A DNA stretch of 42,306 nt. It comes from JAJPHT01 sp035526585 (GTDB taxonomy: Archaea; Thermoplasmatota; SW-10-69-26; JACQPN01; JAJPHT01). The notes under the pieces are model-generated. The model searched no databases, was not told where the DNA came from, and was given only the letters and a program-made list of their open reading frames with translations. Shown here in pieces: positions 1 to 7,579 of this stretch (position 1 is the first letter of the stretch; each line of letters opens with the position of its first letter). A program made the translations under genes and the position numbers. Where the stretch lies: NCBI GenBank assembly GCA_035526585.1, contig DATLCC010000072.1, positions 1 to 42,306 of the forward strand, written 5' to 3'.

Positions 1-93
1 AGGGGCAGCGGCCCTGCTTTCCAAACCTATAAGGCCCCGTCGCTTCTGATAGGTCTTCTGGAAGGGCCCGGCTGGTAGTTGTTCAAAGTGCAT
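1..93 (-). CDS. 5' part of an unidentified gene running off the window
   Basis: An open frame begins with ATG at 93 and stays open to the window edge (31 codons, starting MHFEQLPAGPFQK). A strong Shine-Dalgarno-like AAGGAGGGG lies about 7 bases before this ATG on the minus strand, which is the main reason for calling it. It follows the methionine aminopeptidase gene on the same strand, with a strong hairpin between them, so it may be a separate transcript. I do not recognise the product. The open frame is short enough to be chance in GC-rich DNA. Confidence 0.35.
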   Translation of the reverse strand, partial: MHFEQLPAGPFQKTYQKRRGLIGLESRAAAP

Positions 94-160
94 CCCATCC
101 CCTCCTTGTGAGGCCAGCACACCCTTCCACTCTCACACGCGCGCTCTGGCGCGCGCAACA

Positions 161-179
161 GGCCGCGCTTTGCGCGGCC
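161..179 (-). terminator. GC-rich hairpin after methionine aminopeptidase
   Basis: GGCCGCGC and GCGCGGCC form a perfect 8-bp stem with a 3-base loop, 26 bases beyond the aminopeptidase stop. A second hairpin, GCGCGC-TCTG-GCGCGC, lies at 139-154. No strong U-tract follows, so termination is only inferred. Confidence 0.4.
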
Positions 180-199
180 TTCCCCCCTCTCCTGAATAC

Positions 200-215
200 G
201 TAACCTATCGGTTAC
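200..215. promoter_or_regulatory. 16-bp dyad GTAACC-N4-GGTTAC (copy 1)
   Basis: A perfect 6-bp inverted repeat with a 4-base spacer spans the stop codon of the aminopeptidase gene. The same arrangement occurs at 11350-11365, and a related one at 33221-33236, each near the 3' end of a minus-strand gene. Function unknown. Confidence 0.4.
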
Positions 216-1107
216 GGGTCGTCACTTCGATGCTGTCCTCGTGGACGAGGATCGTGTGCTCGAACTGGGCGACCTGGCCCCCGCCGATCTCGCGGAGGAT
301 CGGGTACTGCTTCACCGCTCCGCTTCGCTCCAGGATGCGCATCGTGTACTGGACGCGCTCCTGCGGGATCGCGCCGACGAGCCAACGCTCGGCGAAGGGG
401 AGCTTGTCGTGGTTCTTCTGGATGAACTCCAGCGCCGCCCGCGCGTGCGGGTCGCGCTGCGGCTTGGGCCCCATGTAATGGTAGATGTGGCCGCCGAGGC
501 TGTCCTTGATCTTGCCCTTGCCGTCCGTGGCGAACGGCTCGATCGCGACCGCCATCCCGGGCATGAGCCTGCCGCGCGCGGTCGCGGCGATGTTGGGGAT
601 GCTGACGCCCGCGTGCTGGACGTACTGGTCCACGCTGTGGCCCGTGAGGTTGATGATGGGCTGGTAGCCGAAGCCGCGGATCGCCGTCTCGATCGCGCCC
701 GAGATCGTCGCGATCTCGACGCCCGGCTTCGCGACGGCGAGCGCGCCCTGGAGCGCCGACATCGCGGCCTCCTTGAGCTGCGCATACTTGTTCGTCCCGA
801 CCTCGACCGTGATCGCCGTGTCACCGATGTGGCCGTCCACGTGGACGCCGCAGTCGAGCTTCACGACCTGGCCTTCGGCGAAGACGTTCGTGTCGTTCGC
901 GCCCGGCGTCGCGTGCGCCGCATCCGAGTCGACGCTCACGCAACACGGGAACGCCGGCGCCGCGCCCTGCTCGAGGATGAACTTCTCGACGTCCGCGCAC
1001 ACGTCGATGTGCCGAGCGCCCGCCTTCACGAGGCCCGCGCCGTACTGGCGCGCCTTGGCCGCGAGCTCTCCGGCCTTGCGGTAGGCCTCGAGCGCCTTCT
1101 CATCCAT
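205..1107 (-). CDS. map: Methionine aminopeptidase, type II (archaeal)
   Basis: Removes the initiator methionine from nascent proteins in the cytoplasm; a two-metal pita-bread hydrolase. The 300-residue length is typical of archaeal type II enzymes. Metal ligands are visible as D85, D96, H157, E190 and E283, with spacing as in the family, and H65 is the conserved substrate-contacting histidine. The start is ATG at 1107 (MDEKALEAYR); the open frame upstream has no aminopeptidase character and overlaps the preceding gene. It is the last gene of a minus-strand cluster behind MBF1 and a YrdC-domain gene, with only 26 bases to the latter, so cotranscription is likely. Confidence 0.96.
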   Translation of the reverse strand: MDEKALEAYRKAGELAAKARQYGAGLVKAGARHIDVCADVEKFILEQGAAPAFPCCVSVDSDAAHATPGANDTNVFAEGQVVKLDCGVHVDGHIGDTAITVEVGTNKYAQLKEAAMSALQGALAVAKPGVEIATISGAIETAIRGFGYQPIINLTGHSVDQYVQHAGVSIPNIAATARGRLMPGMAVAIEPFATDGKGKIKDSLGGHIYHYMGPKPQRDPHARAALEFIQKNHDKLPFAERWLVGAIPQERVQYTMRILERSGAVKQYPILREIGGGQVAQFEHTILVHEDSIEVTTRNR

Positions 1108-1133
1108 GCGCGGGCCAACCGGCGAGCCGCGCT

Positions 1134-1682
1134 TCAGCCTTCTGGCCCGACGACGTACGCTTCCTCGCCGCCTGGTAACGCGCCCGCGTCCAACACGAGC
1201 GCCACGGACGCGCCCAGCCGCTCCGCCGCGCTCTTCGCGTCCAGGCTGTCGCGCTGCCCCTGGATGCGCGCGCTTCCCGCTGCGAGCGGCCCGAAGGCGC
1301 GCGCGAGCGCGTTCGTCGCGGGCTGCGCGGGAGCCATGATGCGCAGCTCGTCGTGACCCGCCGTGACGCCCTCGGGCATCCACGGGCGCGCCTTCACCGA
1401 AAGGACGGTCGGGCCCGGCCAATGCGTCTGGGCGAGCTCCCGCGCGCCGCTGCCTCCGTATCCCACGTGGTGCAGGTCGCCGTAGCCGGAGAGGAGCGCG
1501 ATGAGCGGGCGATCCGCGGGGCGCTGGGTCGCGTCGAAGAGCCGCTCGATCGCGGAGTCGTCGAGCGCGTCCGCGACGACGAAATACCGAAGGTCGCCCG
1601 GCACGATCACGAGCTCCCCCGAGTCGAGCGCGCTCATCGCGCGCGCGATCGCGTCCGGATGCTCCACAGAAAGGATCTCCAT
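1134..1682 (-). CDS. Degenerate YrdC/Sua5-domain protein
   Basis: A 182-residue single-domain protein with the overall Sua5/YrdC pattern: a WPGPT motif, a segment ending PLAAGSARIQG where the family has PL-x-SAN-x-SG, and a C-terminal LDAGALPGG. Active family members make threonylcarbamoyl-AMP for tRNA t6A. Key residues are missing here: the PTDTVYGL loop reads PGDLRYFVV, the K-x-R motif reads TQRP, and SAN is SAR. I infer a paralogue that no longer catalyses the Sua5 reaction, perhaps nucleotide- or RNA-binding. Start ATG 1682 (MEILSVEHPD). It sits between MBF1 and methionine aminopeptidase on one strand, in a translation-linked neighbourhood. Confidence 0.75.
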   Translation of the reverse strand: MEILSVEHPDAIARAMSALDSGELVIVPGDLRYFVVADALDDSAIERLFDATQRPADRPLIALLSGYGDLHHVGYGGSGARELAQTHWPGPTVLSVKARPWMPEGVTAGHDELRIMAPAQPATNALARAFGPLAAGSARIQGQRDSLDAKSAAERLGASVALVLDAGALPGGEEAYVVGPEG

Positions 1683-1728
1683 CGCGTCCCCCGCCTGGCG
1701 CCTTTGGCCGACCTCGCGAACGTGGCGC

Positions 1729-2238
1729 CTACTTCTTGTTCTTCGCAAGCTCGTCCTTGATCATGTCGCCAAGGGTGATCGGCCCCGCGGCCTTCATCTT
1801 GGGTCCGCCGACGCCCGCGGGCGCCTCGGGCTTCTCCATGAGCTTGATGTTGAAGAAGCGCTCGAGCTTCTTCACGAGCGTGTCGGGCGGGTGGTACGTG
1901 CCCTGCTCGAGCTTCGCGAGCTCGCTCTGGCGCTCGTTGATCTTCTTCCCCACGTCCTCGATCGACAGGCCGAGCTTCTGGCGCGCGAGGCGCACGCGCT
2001 CGCCATAGTCCTCGACGAGCTCCTCGGGCATGTCGGAGAACACGTCGCGCGTGCGGCCGCGGACGGCGCGGTTCTCGAGGGCTGCCGTCGTCCGGCTGCG
2101 GTTCGTGACCTCGTGCTTGGCGCCCGCCTGCTCGACGCCGAACTTGATACAGTCGCCGCACACGCTCATGGCGGTGCCTTCGATGATGGCCCGGCGAAGG
2201 GAGGGAAGCTCCTTGCCGCACATCTCGCAGGAGGGCAT
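1729..2238 (-). CDS. mbf1: Multiprotein bridging factor 1 (MBF1)
   Basis: Archaeal MBF1, a ribosome-associated factor with an N-terminal zinc ribbon and a C-terminal Cro-like helix-turn-helix. The zinc ribbon uses CEMCG near residue 4 and CGDC near residue 27. The helix-turn-helix spans roughly residues 72-125 (LARQKLGLSIEDVGKKI, then ERQSELAKLEQG). Length 169 residues is normal. I choose ATG 2238 over the upstream ATG 2253 because archaeal MBF1 begins just before the first CxxC and because a TATA box at 2261-2267 places the transcription start almost exactly at 2238, making the mRNA leaderless. First gene of the minus-strand operon; divergent from PAN. Confidence 0.95.
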   Translation of the reverse strand: MPSCEMCGKELPSLRRAIIEGTAMSVCGDCIKFGVEQAGAKHEVTNRSRTTAALENRAVRGRTRDVFSDMPEELVEDYGERVRLARQKLGLSIEDVGKKINERQSELAKLEQGTYHPPDTLVKKLERFFNIKLMEKPEAPAGVGGPKMKAAGPITLGDMIKDELAKNKK

Positions 2239-2260
2239 GCGGTCGCCATGCATGGCTTCG

Positions 2261-2267
2261 CTATAAG
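2261..2267 (-). promoter_or_regulatory. TATA box of the MBF1 operon
   Basis: CTTATAG on the minus strand is centred about 26 bases before ATG 2238, the spacing expected for a leaderless archaeal transcript. Confidence 0.6.
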
Positions 2268-2332
2268 GGTCTCTTCCACGAGCAGGAGTGGCTTCCAGGC
2301 GAGGAGCGGCCAGACCCCAGCTTTCACAAACG

Positions 2333-2340
2333 CTTAATAG
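2333..2340 (+). promoter_or_regulatory. TATA box of PAN
   Basis: CTTAATAG lies about 42 bases before the PAN start, predicting a leader of roughly 17 bases without a Shine-Dalgarno sequence. Confidence 0.55.
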
Positions 2341-2378
2341 CGCGTGGCCGTACCTCGGGACGCCGGCCGCGGTTTTCC

Positions 2379-3641
2379 ATGAGCGAAGACGACATCTTTT
2401 CCCCGATGCCCATCGACACGGCGATCCCGCCCGAGGGCAGCGACGAGAAGGCGTTCGCCGAAGAGCGTCTCCGCCACCTGGAGGAAAGGAACGCGCAGCT
2501 TCGCGACCAGAAGCGCCGCCTCGAGACCCAGTACCGGAACTCGGAGAACGACCGGCAGCGCCTCGCCCGCGAGCTCAAGCACATCAAGGCCGAGATGGAG
2601 AAGCTCAAGTCTCCCCCCTTGATCGTCGGGTACGTCAAGGACATCCTGGAGGACGGCCGCGTCGTCCTCAAGTCCAGCACCGGCCCCCACTTCGTCGTCC
2701 ACGTCGCCGAGTTCGTCGACAAGACGGCGATGAAGGCCGGCGACCGCGTCGCGCTCAACCAGCAGTCCCTCTCCGTCGTAAGCGTCCTCCCCGCCTCCCT
2801 GGACCCCGCGGTCTATGGCGCCGAGGTCATCGACCACCCCACGGTCGCCTACGAGGACATCGGCGGCATCAAGCCGCAGCTCCAGGAGATCCGCGAGGCC
2901 ATCGAGCTCCCCCTCAACCGCCCCGAGCTCTTCGAGCGCGTCGGCATCGACCCGCCCAAGGGCATCCTCCTCCACGGCCCGCCCGGCACGGGGAAGACCC
3001 TCATCGCGAAGGCCGTCGCGCACCACACGAACGCGACGTTCATCAAGCTCGCCGGCAGCGAGCTCGTCCAGAAGTACATCGGCGAAGGCGCGCGCCTCGT
3101 GCGCGAGCTCTTCCAGATGGCGCGCGCGAAAGCCCCCTCGATCCTCTTCATCGACGAGCTCGACGCCATCGGCGCCTCCCGCTACGAGGCCTCGACCTCG
3201 GGCGACCGCGAGGTCCAGCGCACACTGATGCAGCTCCTCAGCGAGATGGACGGCTTCAGCCCCCGCGGCGACGTCAAGATCATCGCGGCCACGAACCGCC
3301 CCGACATGCTGGACTCCGCGCTCACGCGCCCCGGCCGCTTCGACCGCCTGATCGAGATCCCGACACCCGACCTCGAAGGGCGCCGCGAGGTCTTCGCGAT
3401 CCACACGCGCCGCATGAGCCTCGGCCCGGACGTCGACATGGCGCGCCTCGCCCTCGTCGTCGGCGACAAGACCACCGGCGCCGACATCAAGGCCGTCTGC
3501 ACCGAGGCTGGCATGTTCGCCATCCGCGAAGAGCGCGACACCGTGAGCATGCACGACTTCCAGAAGAGCATCCACAAGATGCTCGGCCAGAAGATCGGTG
3601 GCAACCCGGCGGCGCTCAGCAAGGACTCGGCGTTCGCCTAA
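2379..3641 (+). CDS. pan: Proteasome-activating nucleotidase (PAN)
   Basis: Hexameric AAA+ unfoldase that feeds proteins into the archaeal 20S proteasome. Visible in order: coiled coil (about residues 22-75), OB-like domain (about 80-140), AAA domain with Walker A GPPGTGKT at 200-207, aromatic pore loop Y233-I234-G235, Walker B LFIDE at 256-260, and the TRPGR arginine-finger segment at 316-320. Length 420 residues is normal. The C-terminus reads SAFA rather than the usual hydrophobic-Tyr-X gate-opening tail, so docking would need Phe in place of Tyr. Start ATG 2379 fits the TATA box at 2333. Divergent from the MBF1 operon. Confidence 0.97.
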   Translation: MSEDDIFSPMPIDTAIPPEGSDEKAFAEERLRHLEERNAQLRDQKRRLETQYRNSENDRQRLARELKHIKAEMEKLKSPPLIVGYVKDILEDGRVVLKSSTGPHFVVHVAEFVDKTAMKAGDRVALNQQSLSVVSVLPASLDPAVYGAEVIDHPTVAYEDIGGIKPQLQEIREAIELPLNRPELFERVGIDPPKGILLHGPPGTGKTLIAKAVAHHTNATFIKLAGSELVQKYIGEGARLVRELFQMARAKAPSILFIDELDAIGASRYEASTSGDREVQRTLMQLLSEMDGFSPRGDVKIIAATNRPDMLDSALTRPGRFDRLIEIPTPDLEGRREVFAIHTRRMSLGPDVDMARLALVVGDKTTGADIKAVCTEAGMFAIREERDTVSMHDFQKSIHKMLGQKIGGNPAALSKDSAFA

Positions 3642-3714
3642 GCCAGGGACGCCCCTCCGGCGCGTCCTGCTTCTTTGCATGTCGGCGCCGCAGCCCTTTT
3701 GAGGCAGCCAGGGG

Positions 3715-3728
3715 TCTGTCGCGACAGA
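3715..3728. promoter_or_regulatory. Palindrome TCTGTCGCGACAGA at a start codon
   Basis: A perfect 14-bp palindrome ends on the A of ATG 3728. A weak TATA-like CTTTTG about 26 bases upstream would put the transcription start inside it, a repressor-type position. Its core CTGTCGCGACAG recurs at 34974-34985 before the pilus operon. Confidence 0.5.
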
Positions 3729-4624
3729 TGCGCGCGGGACCGTTCCTGATGCTGGCGCTCCTTGCCATGCCGAGCGCTGCCGCGCAGCTCCCGGGCGTCG
3801 GTGTGGTCGCGGCGACCCTCAACGTGTTCGTCGAAGACCCTGGTCGCGCATTCATCCCAGGCACGAACGAGACGGTCGTCGTGATCGTCAACTACGCGCC
3901 GCAGCAGGGCGGCCGCCCGGCGCCCGCGCCGACCGCCGAAGAGCCCGAGAACACGACCCCGACGCACATCGCGTTCGCCCCGAAGACGCAGCCGGCATGG
4001 ATCTCCTCCGTGACATTCGAGCCGCCGGAGGTCTTCATCAACATGAAGCTTGAGAACGCGACCAAACCCACCTACTCCGCGCGCGTCAACGCGATCCTCG
4101 CCGTCGCGCCCGACGCGCCCGCGCTCCAGCGCGAATCGTTCGTCGTCACCGCCACCGCCGATCCCAACGGCAACATCCAGGGCGCCTCCCAGGACAGTCC
4201 GGACCTGAAGCTGCGCGCCACCACCGTCGGCAAGCTCAACGTCAGCGCCGACCCGATGCTCGTCATCCACGGCGGCCGATGGACCACGATCCCCTACACC
4301 GTCCGCAACGACGGCAACTCGCCCATCGTCGCGAAGATCAACGTCACCGTCCGCCCGGAACTCTCACAAGTCGAGTTCACCGACACGCTCGAGCTTGCCG
4401 CCGGCGAGACGAAGATCGTCGAGGTCCGCGTCCGCACCCCCTGGACCAACGCGGAATTCGGCGAGCTCGAGCTCGAAGCCACGCCGATCGTCGACGGCGA
4501 GCCGGGCACCGCCTCGCGCGCGCTCGTCGAGGTGCGCGGCGAGAGCGCCGTGCCGGGCGCATGGGGCGCGCTCGCCGTCCTGGGCGCGCTCCTCGCGGGG
4601 CGCGCGAAGCGCGGGCGGCGCTGA
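3728..4624 (+). CDS. Secreted CARDB-like protein with C-terminal anchor
   Basis: A 298-residue exported protein. N-terminal signal peptide (residues 1-19, hydrophobic, ending SAAAQ). Residues about 180-255 resemble CARDB/NEW3-type Ig-like domains of archaeal surface proteins (GRWTTIPYTVRNDGNSPI). The C-terminus has VPG, then a short hydrophobic helix, then RAKRGRR, the layout of archaeosortase substrates such as PGF-CTERM, though the motif is PGA rather than PGF. Several N-x-T/S sites could be glycosylated. Start ATG 3728 is the one that gives a signal peptide; open frame upstream is shadow. Exact role unknown. Confidence 0.8.
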   Translation: MRAGPFLMLALLAMPSAAAQLPGVGVVAATLNVFVEDPGRAFIPGTNETVVVIVNYAPQQGGRPAPAPTAEEPENTTPTHIAFAPKTQPAWISSVTFEPPEVFINMKLENATKPTYSARVNAILAVAPDAPALQRESFVVTATADPNGNIQGASQDSPDLKLRATTVGKLNVSADPMLVIHGGRWTTIPYTVRNDGNSPIVAKINVTVRPELSQVEFTDTLELAAGETKIVEVRVRTPWTNAEFGELELEATPIVDGEPGTASRALVEVRGESAVPGAWGALAVLGALLAGRAKRGRR

Positions 4625-4657
4625 ACGCGCGCGCCAGATGCGTACGACCCGTGGCGT

Positions 4658-4713
4658 GCGTGAGTTGCGTCTTTTGCGTGATGCTCACAAGACGCGCGCC
4701 GTGCACCTCACGC
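4658..4713 (+). terminator. Nested hairpin after the secreted protein
   Basis: Three nested arms pair: GCGTGAG with CTCACGC, GTCTT with AAGAC, and GTGA with TCAC. It sits 33 bases beyond the stop at 4624. The rest of 4625-4868 holds GCGTCCC-type short repeats (about 4746-4781) and no gene. Confidence 0.35.
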
Positions 4714-4797
4714 GCTCCGTGCGTTACGTGCAAAGCATGCATCCTGCGCGTCCCGAGCGTCGCGCGCGTCCCGCGCGTCCCAGTATCTGAGCTTATT

Positions 4798-4841
4798 CCC
4801 CGCGCCTTGCCCGCCGGCAACGCGATGGGGACAATGCGCAT
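4798..4841 (+). promoter_or_regulatory. Paired GGGGAnAAT elements before the first RHH-like gene
   Basis: GGGGACAATGCGCAT begins at 4827, exactly 42 bases before ATG 4869. An inverted relative, GGCAAGGCGCGGGGAATAAG on the minus strand, occupies about 4792-4811. The same element in direct orientation precedes the paralogous gene at 32033. Seen directly; operator function is inferred. Confidence 0.55.
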
Positions 4842-4868
4842 GTCACCCGCGCGCCATCCCGGACGCGC

Positions 4869-5165
4869 ATGGCACGCGTCACTGCCGTCACGCCCGCGTC
4901 CGAACTCCCCGGTCCCCTCGCGCTCCAGCGCACCGTGATGGTGGCGCGGGCGGAGCCTGCGCTGGAGGAGCCGCAGATCCGCCGGTTCGTGAACTTGAGC
5001 ATCACTCGGCTCGACAAGGAGGCGACGGACACCGTGCAGGCGTGGTTCAGCTTCCGCGAGGGGCGGCGCGTGCCGCTGTGGGAGTTGTACAATCTGATCC
5101 TGGCGGAGGCGTTGGAGAACAGGGAGGGTCGGTTCTATCGCATGGGATCGCGCTCGTGGGTGTAG
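4869..5165 (+). CDS. Small RHH-like protein (paralogue 1)
   Basis: A 98-residue protein with a 40-residue N-terminal extension and a C-terminal half that aligns with the protein at 32033-32269. Shared pattern: a short strand (VNLSITR), D-K-E-x3-D-x2-Q-x-W, R-x-GR, then W-x6-L-x-EAL-x-NRE. Strand-helix-helix order and size resemble ribbon-helix-helix DNA-binding proteins; this is inference from pattern, not from recognised homology. Its promoter carries the same GGGGACAATG element as the paralogue, which suggests autoregulation or a common regulator. It is followed after about 150 bases by topoisomerase VI B, with its own TATA box, so it is probably monocistronic. Confidence 0.7.
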   Translation: MARVTAVTPASELPGPLALQRTVMVARAEPALEEPQIRRFVNLSITRLDKEATDTVQAWFSFREGRRVPLWELYNLILAEALENREGRFYRMGSRSWV

Positions 5166-5234
5166 CCAGGCAAGCCCATGTGGCTCCACCTGTCGCACCC
5201 GCTCCAGTCGCCGCGGCACTCCACTTCGTCTACC

Positions 5235-5240
5235 TTTAAG
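5235..5240 (+). promoter_or_regulatory. TATA box of the topoisomerase VI operon
   Basis: TTTAAG predicts a transcript start near 5263 and a leader of about 54 bases. The leader contains a two-codon mini-ORF, ATG-CAC-TAG, at 5277-5285, and the Shine-Dalgarno sequence AAGGAG at 5302-5307. Confidence 0.5.
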
Positions 5241-5316
5241 GCGAAGGAATCGCTGCCGCTTCCCAGTACCCTAGGGATGCACTAGTTTTCCCTGGGGCCG
5301 CAAGGAGCGGATCCAC

Positions 5317-7578
5317 ACGGCCAAGACCGTCGCCGAAGAGCTCGCGAAGAAGCAGAAGGAGATCAGCGTCTCGGAGTTCTTCGAGCGCAACAAGCACATC
5401 CTCGGCTTCGACAGCAGCATCCGCGCGCTCATCACGAGCGTGAAGGAGGCGGTGGACAACGCGCTCGACGCGTGCGAGGAGGCGGCGATCCTTCCCGACC
5501 TCTACGTCGAGATCGCGCGCACCGGGCCGGCCGCGAAGGTAGGGCAGACCGAAGAGCTCACGATGATCGTCGAGGACAATGGTCCCGGCATCGTGAAGGC
5601 GCAGATCGGGAACATCTTCGCGCGCCTCCTCTACGGCTCGCGCTTCCACGCGATCCGCCAGTCGCGCGGCCAGCAGGGCATCGGCATCAGCGCGACCGTC
5701 ATGTACGGCCAGCTCACGACAGGGAAGCCCGCGATCGTGTGGTCGAAGATCGGCGACAAGCAGCCCGTGATCCTCACGCACCTGAAGATGGATACGCGCA
5801 ACAACCGCGCGGACATCATGAAGCAGGAGCCCGTCTTCGGCGACGAGCACTGGAGCGCGAAGGAGCACGGGACGCGGATCGAGGTCGCGATGGTGGGCAA
5901 GTACCAGCGCGGCCCGCAGTCCGTCTTCGAGTATCTGCGGAGCACCGCGATCGTGAACCCGCACGCGCGCATCACCTTCAAGGAGCCCGATGGCACGACG
6001 ACCGTCTTCGAGCGCGCGACGGACATCCTGCCCGCGCCGACGAAGGAGATCAAGCCGCACCCCGAGGGCGTGGAGCTTGGCACGCTCCTCAAGATGGCGA
6101 AGAACACGTCCGCGAAGACGCTCACGACGTTCCTTCAGGAGGAGTTCAGCCGCGTCGCGCAGGAGAAGGCGGCCGAGCTGTGCACGGTGGCCAAGCTCTC
6201 CCCCAAGCTCAGCATGGAGAAGTTCGATCGCGACGAGGCGAAGGCGCTCATGGACGCCGTGCCGAAGGTGAAGATCCCGCCACCGCCCACGGATTGCCTG
6301 AGCCCGATCGGCGAGGTGCTCGTGCGCAAGGGCCTCAAGAAGGAGCTTCCTGACACGGAGTTCATCGCGACCGTGACGCGACCTGCGGTCGTGTACTCCG
6401 GTCGCCCCTTCATCGTCGAAGCGGGGCTCGCCTACGGTGGCTCGCTCCCGAAGGACGAGTCGGTCCGCATCATCCGCTTCGCGAACCGCGTCCCGCTCCT
6501 CTACCAGAAGGGCGCGTGCGTGTCCAGCATCTCCGTCGAGGAGATGGACTGGCGCCGCTACGAGCTCGAGCAGCGCGGCGGCAAAGGCATCCCGATCGGC
6601 CCCGTCGTCCTCCTCGTCCACGTCGCGTCCGTGAACGTCCCGTTCACGAGCGAAGCCAAGGAAGCGATGGCGGACATCGACGTGATCCGCAACGAGATCG
6701 TCCTAGCGCTTCGCGAGTGCGCGCGCAAGATGGGATCGCACGTGCGCAAGAAGGCGAAGCTCGCCCGCATGAAGGAGAAGGAGGAGGTGATCCGCAAGCT
6801 CATCCCGAAGATCGCCGAGAAGTCGGCCATCATCACGGGGAAGCCGGTCCCGCCGTTCGAGCTCGTGATCGCCCGCATCATGAACAACATGATGATCAAC
6901 GATCGCATCGAGCCGCTACCGAAGGCCAAGGGGCTCAAGGTCTCGATCGAGGTCACGAACTACTGCAACTTCGGGAAGACGTTCACCCTCTACAGCGCGA
7001 TCCCGCACAACATCGCGCCCGCCGACGTCGCGCCCGCGCCCGAGAAGCTCGAGGACGGCCTCATCCAGTGGAAGGTCGCCCGCATCCCCACGGGCGAGAA
7101 GGCGACGCTCTCGTTCGTCCTCCCCGGCCTCGACGCCACCGATTTCGACGAGACGGACCTCTACGTGAAGGGCATCGACGAGGAGCTCGTGATCGGCGCC
7201 GAGCCCTGGAAAGGCAAGGAGGACCTGCCGCGCATCGAGGTGGAATCGGTGAAGACCATCTCGGCGGACGGCAGCGTCACGGAAGGGATCGTCGAGCTCA
7301 CGAACGCCGACCAGGAGGAGGACCTGGAGGCCGAGAAGGAGATCTCGAAGGCTTCCTCCAAGAAGGCGAAAGAGGTCGAGCTTTCCCTGAAGGACGCGCG
7401 GCCCAAGCCCGAGGCCAAGAAGAAGGGTACCGCGTTCCCGATGCCGAAAGCCGCGCTCGCGCAGCAGGCCGCAGTGGCCGCGCGCGGCAAGAACAGCAGC
7501 GGCCAGAAGACGTTCACTCCCGACGCCAAAGGCGCAAAGGATGCCAAGGGCGCCAAGGCAAAGAAAGGAGGCAAGTGA
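5317..7578 (+). CDS. top6B: DNA topoisomerase VI subunit B
   Basis: ATP-binding subunit of the A2B2 type IIB topoisomerase. GHKL motifs: E44 and N48 in EAVDNALDA, then VEDNGPGI, and GQQGIGIS. A transducer domain follows, then a C-terminal Ig-like domain (about residues 540-620) as in methanogen enzymes, and a Lys/Ala-rich tail ending KGGK. The conserved N-terminus (AEELAKKQKEISVSEFF) is encoded, but the frame has no ATG, GTG or TTG between the stop at 5272 and V42 at 5440. AAGGAG at 5302 lies 9 bases before an ACG at 5317, which would give the family's normal N-terminus (753 residues). The alternative is an indel error joining ATG 5277. Subunit A follows after one base. Confidence 0.95.
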   Translation, partial: TAKTVAEELAKKQKEISVSEFFERNKHILGFDSSIRALITSVKEAVDNALDACEEAAILPDLYVEIARTGPAAKVGQTEELTMIVEDNGPGIVKAQIGNIFARLLYGSRFHAIRQSRGQQGIGISATVMYGQLTTGKPAIVWSKIGDKQPVILTHLKMDTRNNRADIMKQEPVFGDEHWSAKEHGTRIEVAMVGKYQRGPQSVFEYLRSTAIVNPHARITFKEPDGTTTVFERATDILPAPTKEIKPHPEGVELGTLLKMAKNTSAKTLTTFLQEEFSRVAQEKAAELCTVAKLSPKLSMEKFDRDEAKALMDAVPKVKIPPPPTDCLSPIGEVLVRKGLKKELPDTEFIATVTRPAVVYSGRPFIVEAGLAYGGSLPKDESVRIIRFANRVPLLYQKGACVSSISVEEMDWRRYELEQRGGKGIPIGPVVLLVHVASVNVPFTSEAKEAMADIDVIRNEIVLALRECARKMGSHVRKKAKLARMKEKEEVIRKLIPKIAEKSAIITGKPVPPFELVIARIMNNMMINDRIEPLPKAKGLKVSIEVTNYCNFGKTFTLYSAIPHNIAPADVAPAPEKLEDGLIQWKVARIPTGEKATLSFVLPGLDATDFDETDLYVKGIDEELVIGAEPWKGKEDLPRIEVESVKTISADGSVTEGIVELTNADQEEDLEAEKEISKASSKKAKEVELSLKDARPKPEAKKKGTAFPMPKAALAQQAAVAARGKNSSGQKTFTPDAKGAKDAKGAKAKKGGK

Positions 7579-7579
7579 G

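Noticed and set aside
60..128. tRNA-like or other structured RNA (GGAAGGG...CCCTTCC, 69 bases)
   Set aside because: No cloverleaf arms or T-loop in the right place; the region is better explained by a translation start on the minus strand.
2288..4624. A 778-residue protein covering PAN and the secreted protein
   Set aside because: The first half is the PAN gene read in another frame; only the part from ATG 3728 has a signal peptide and domain character.
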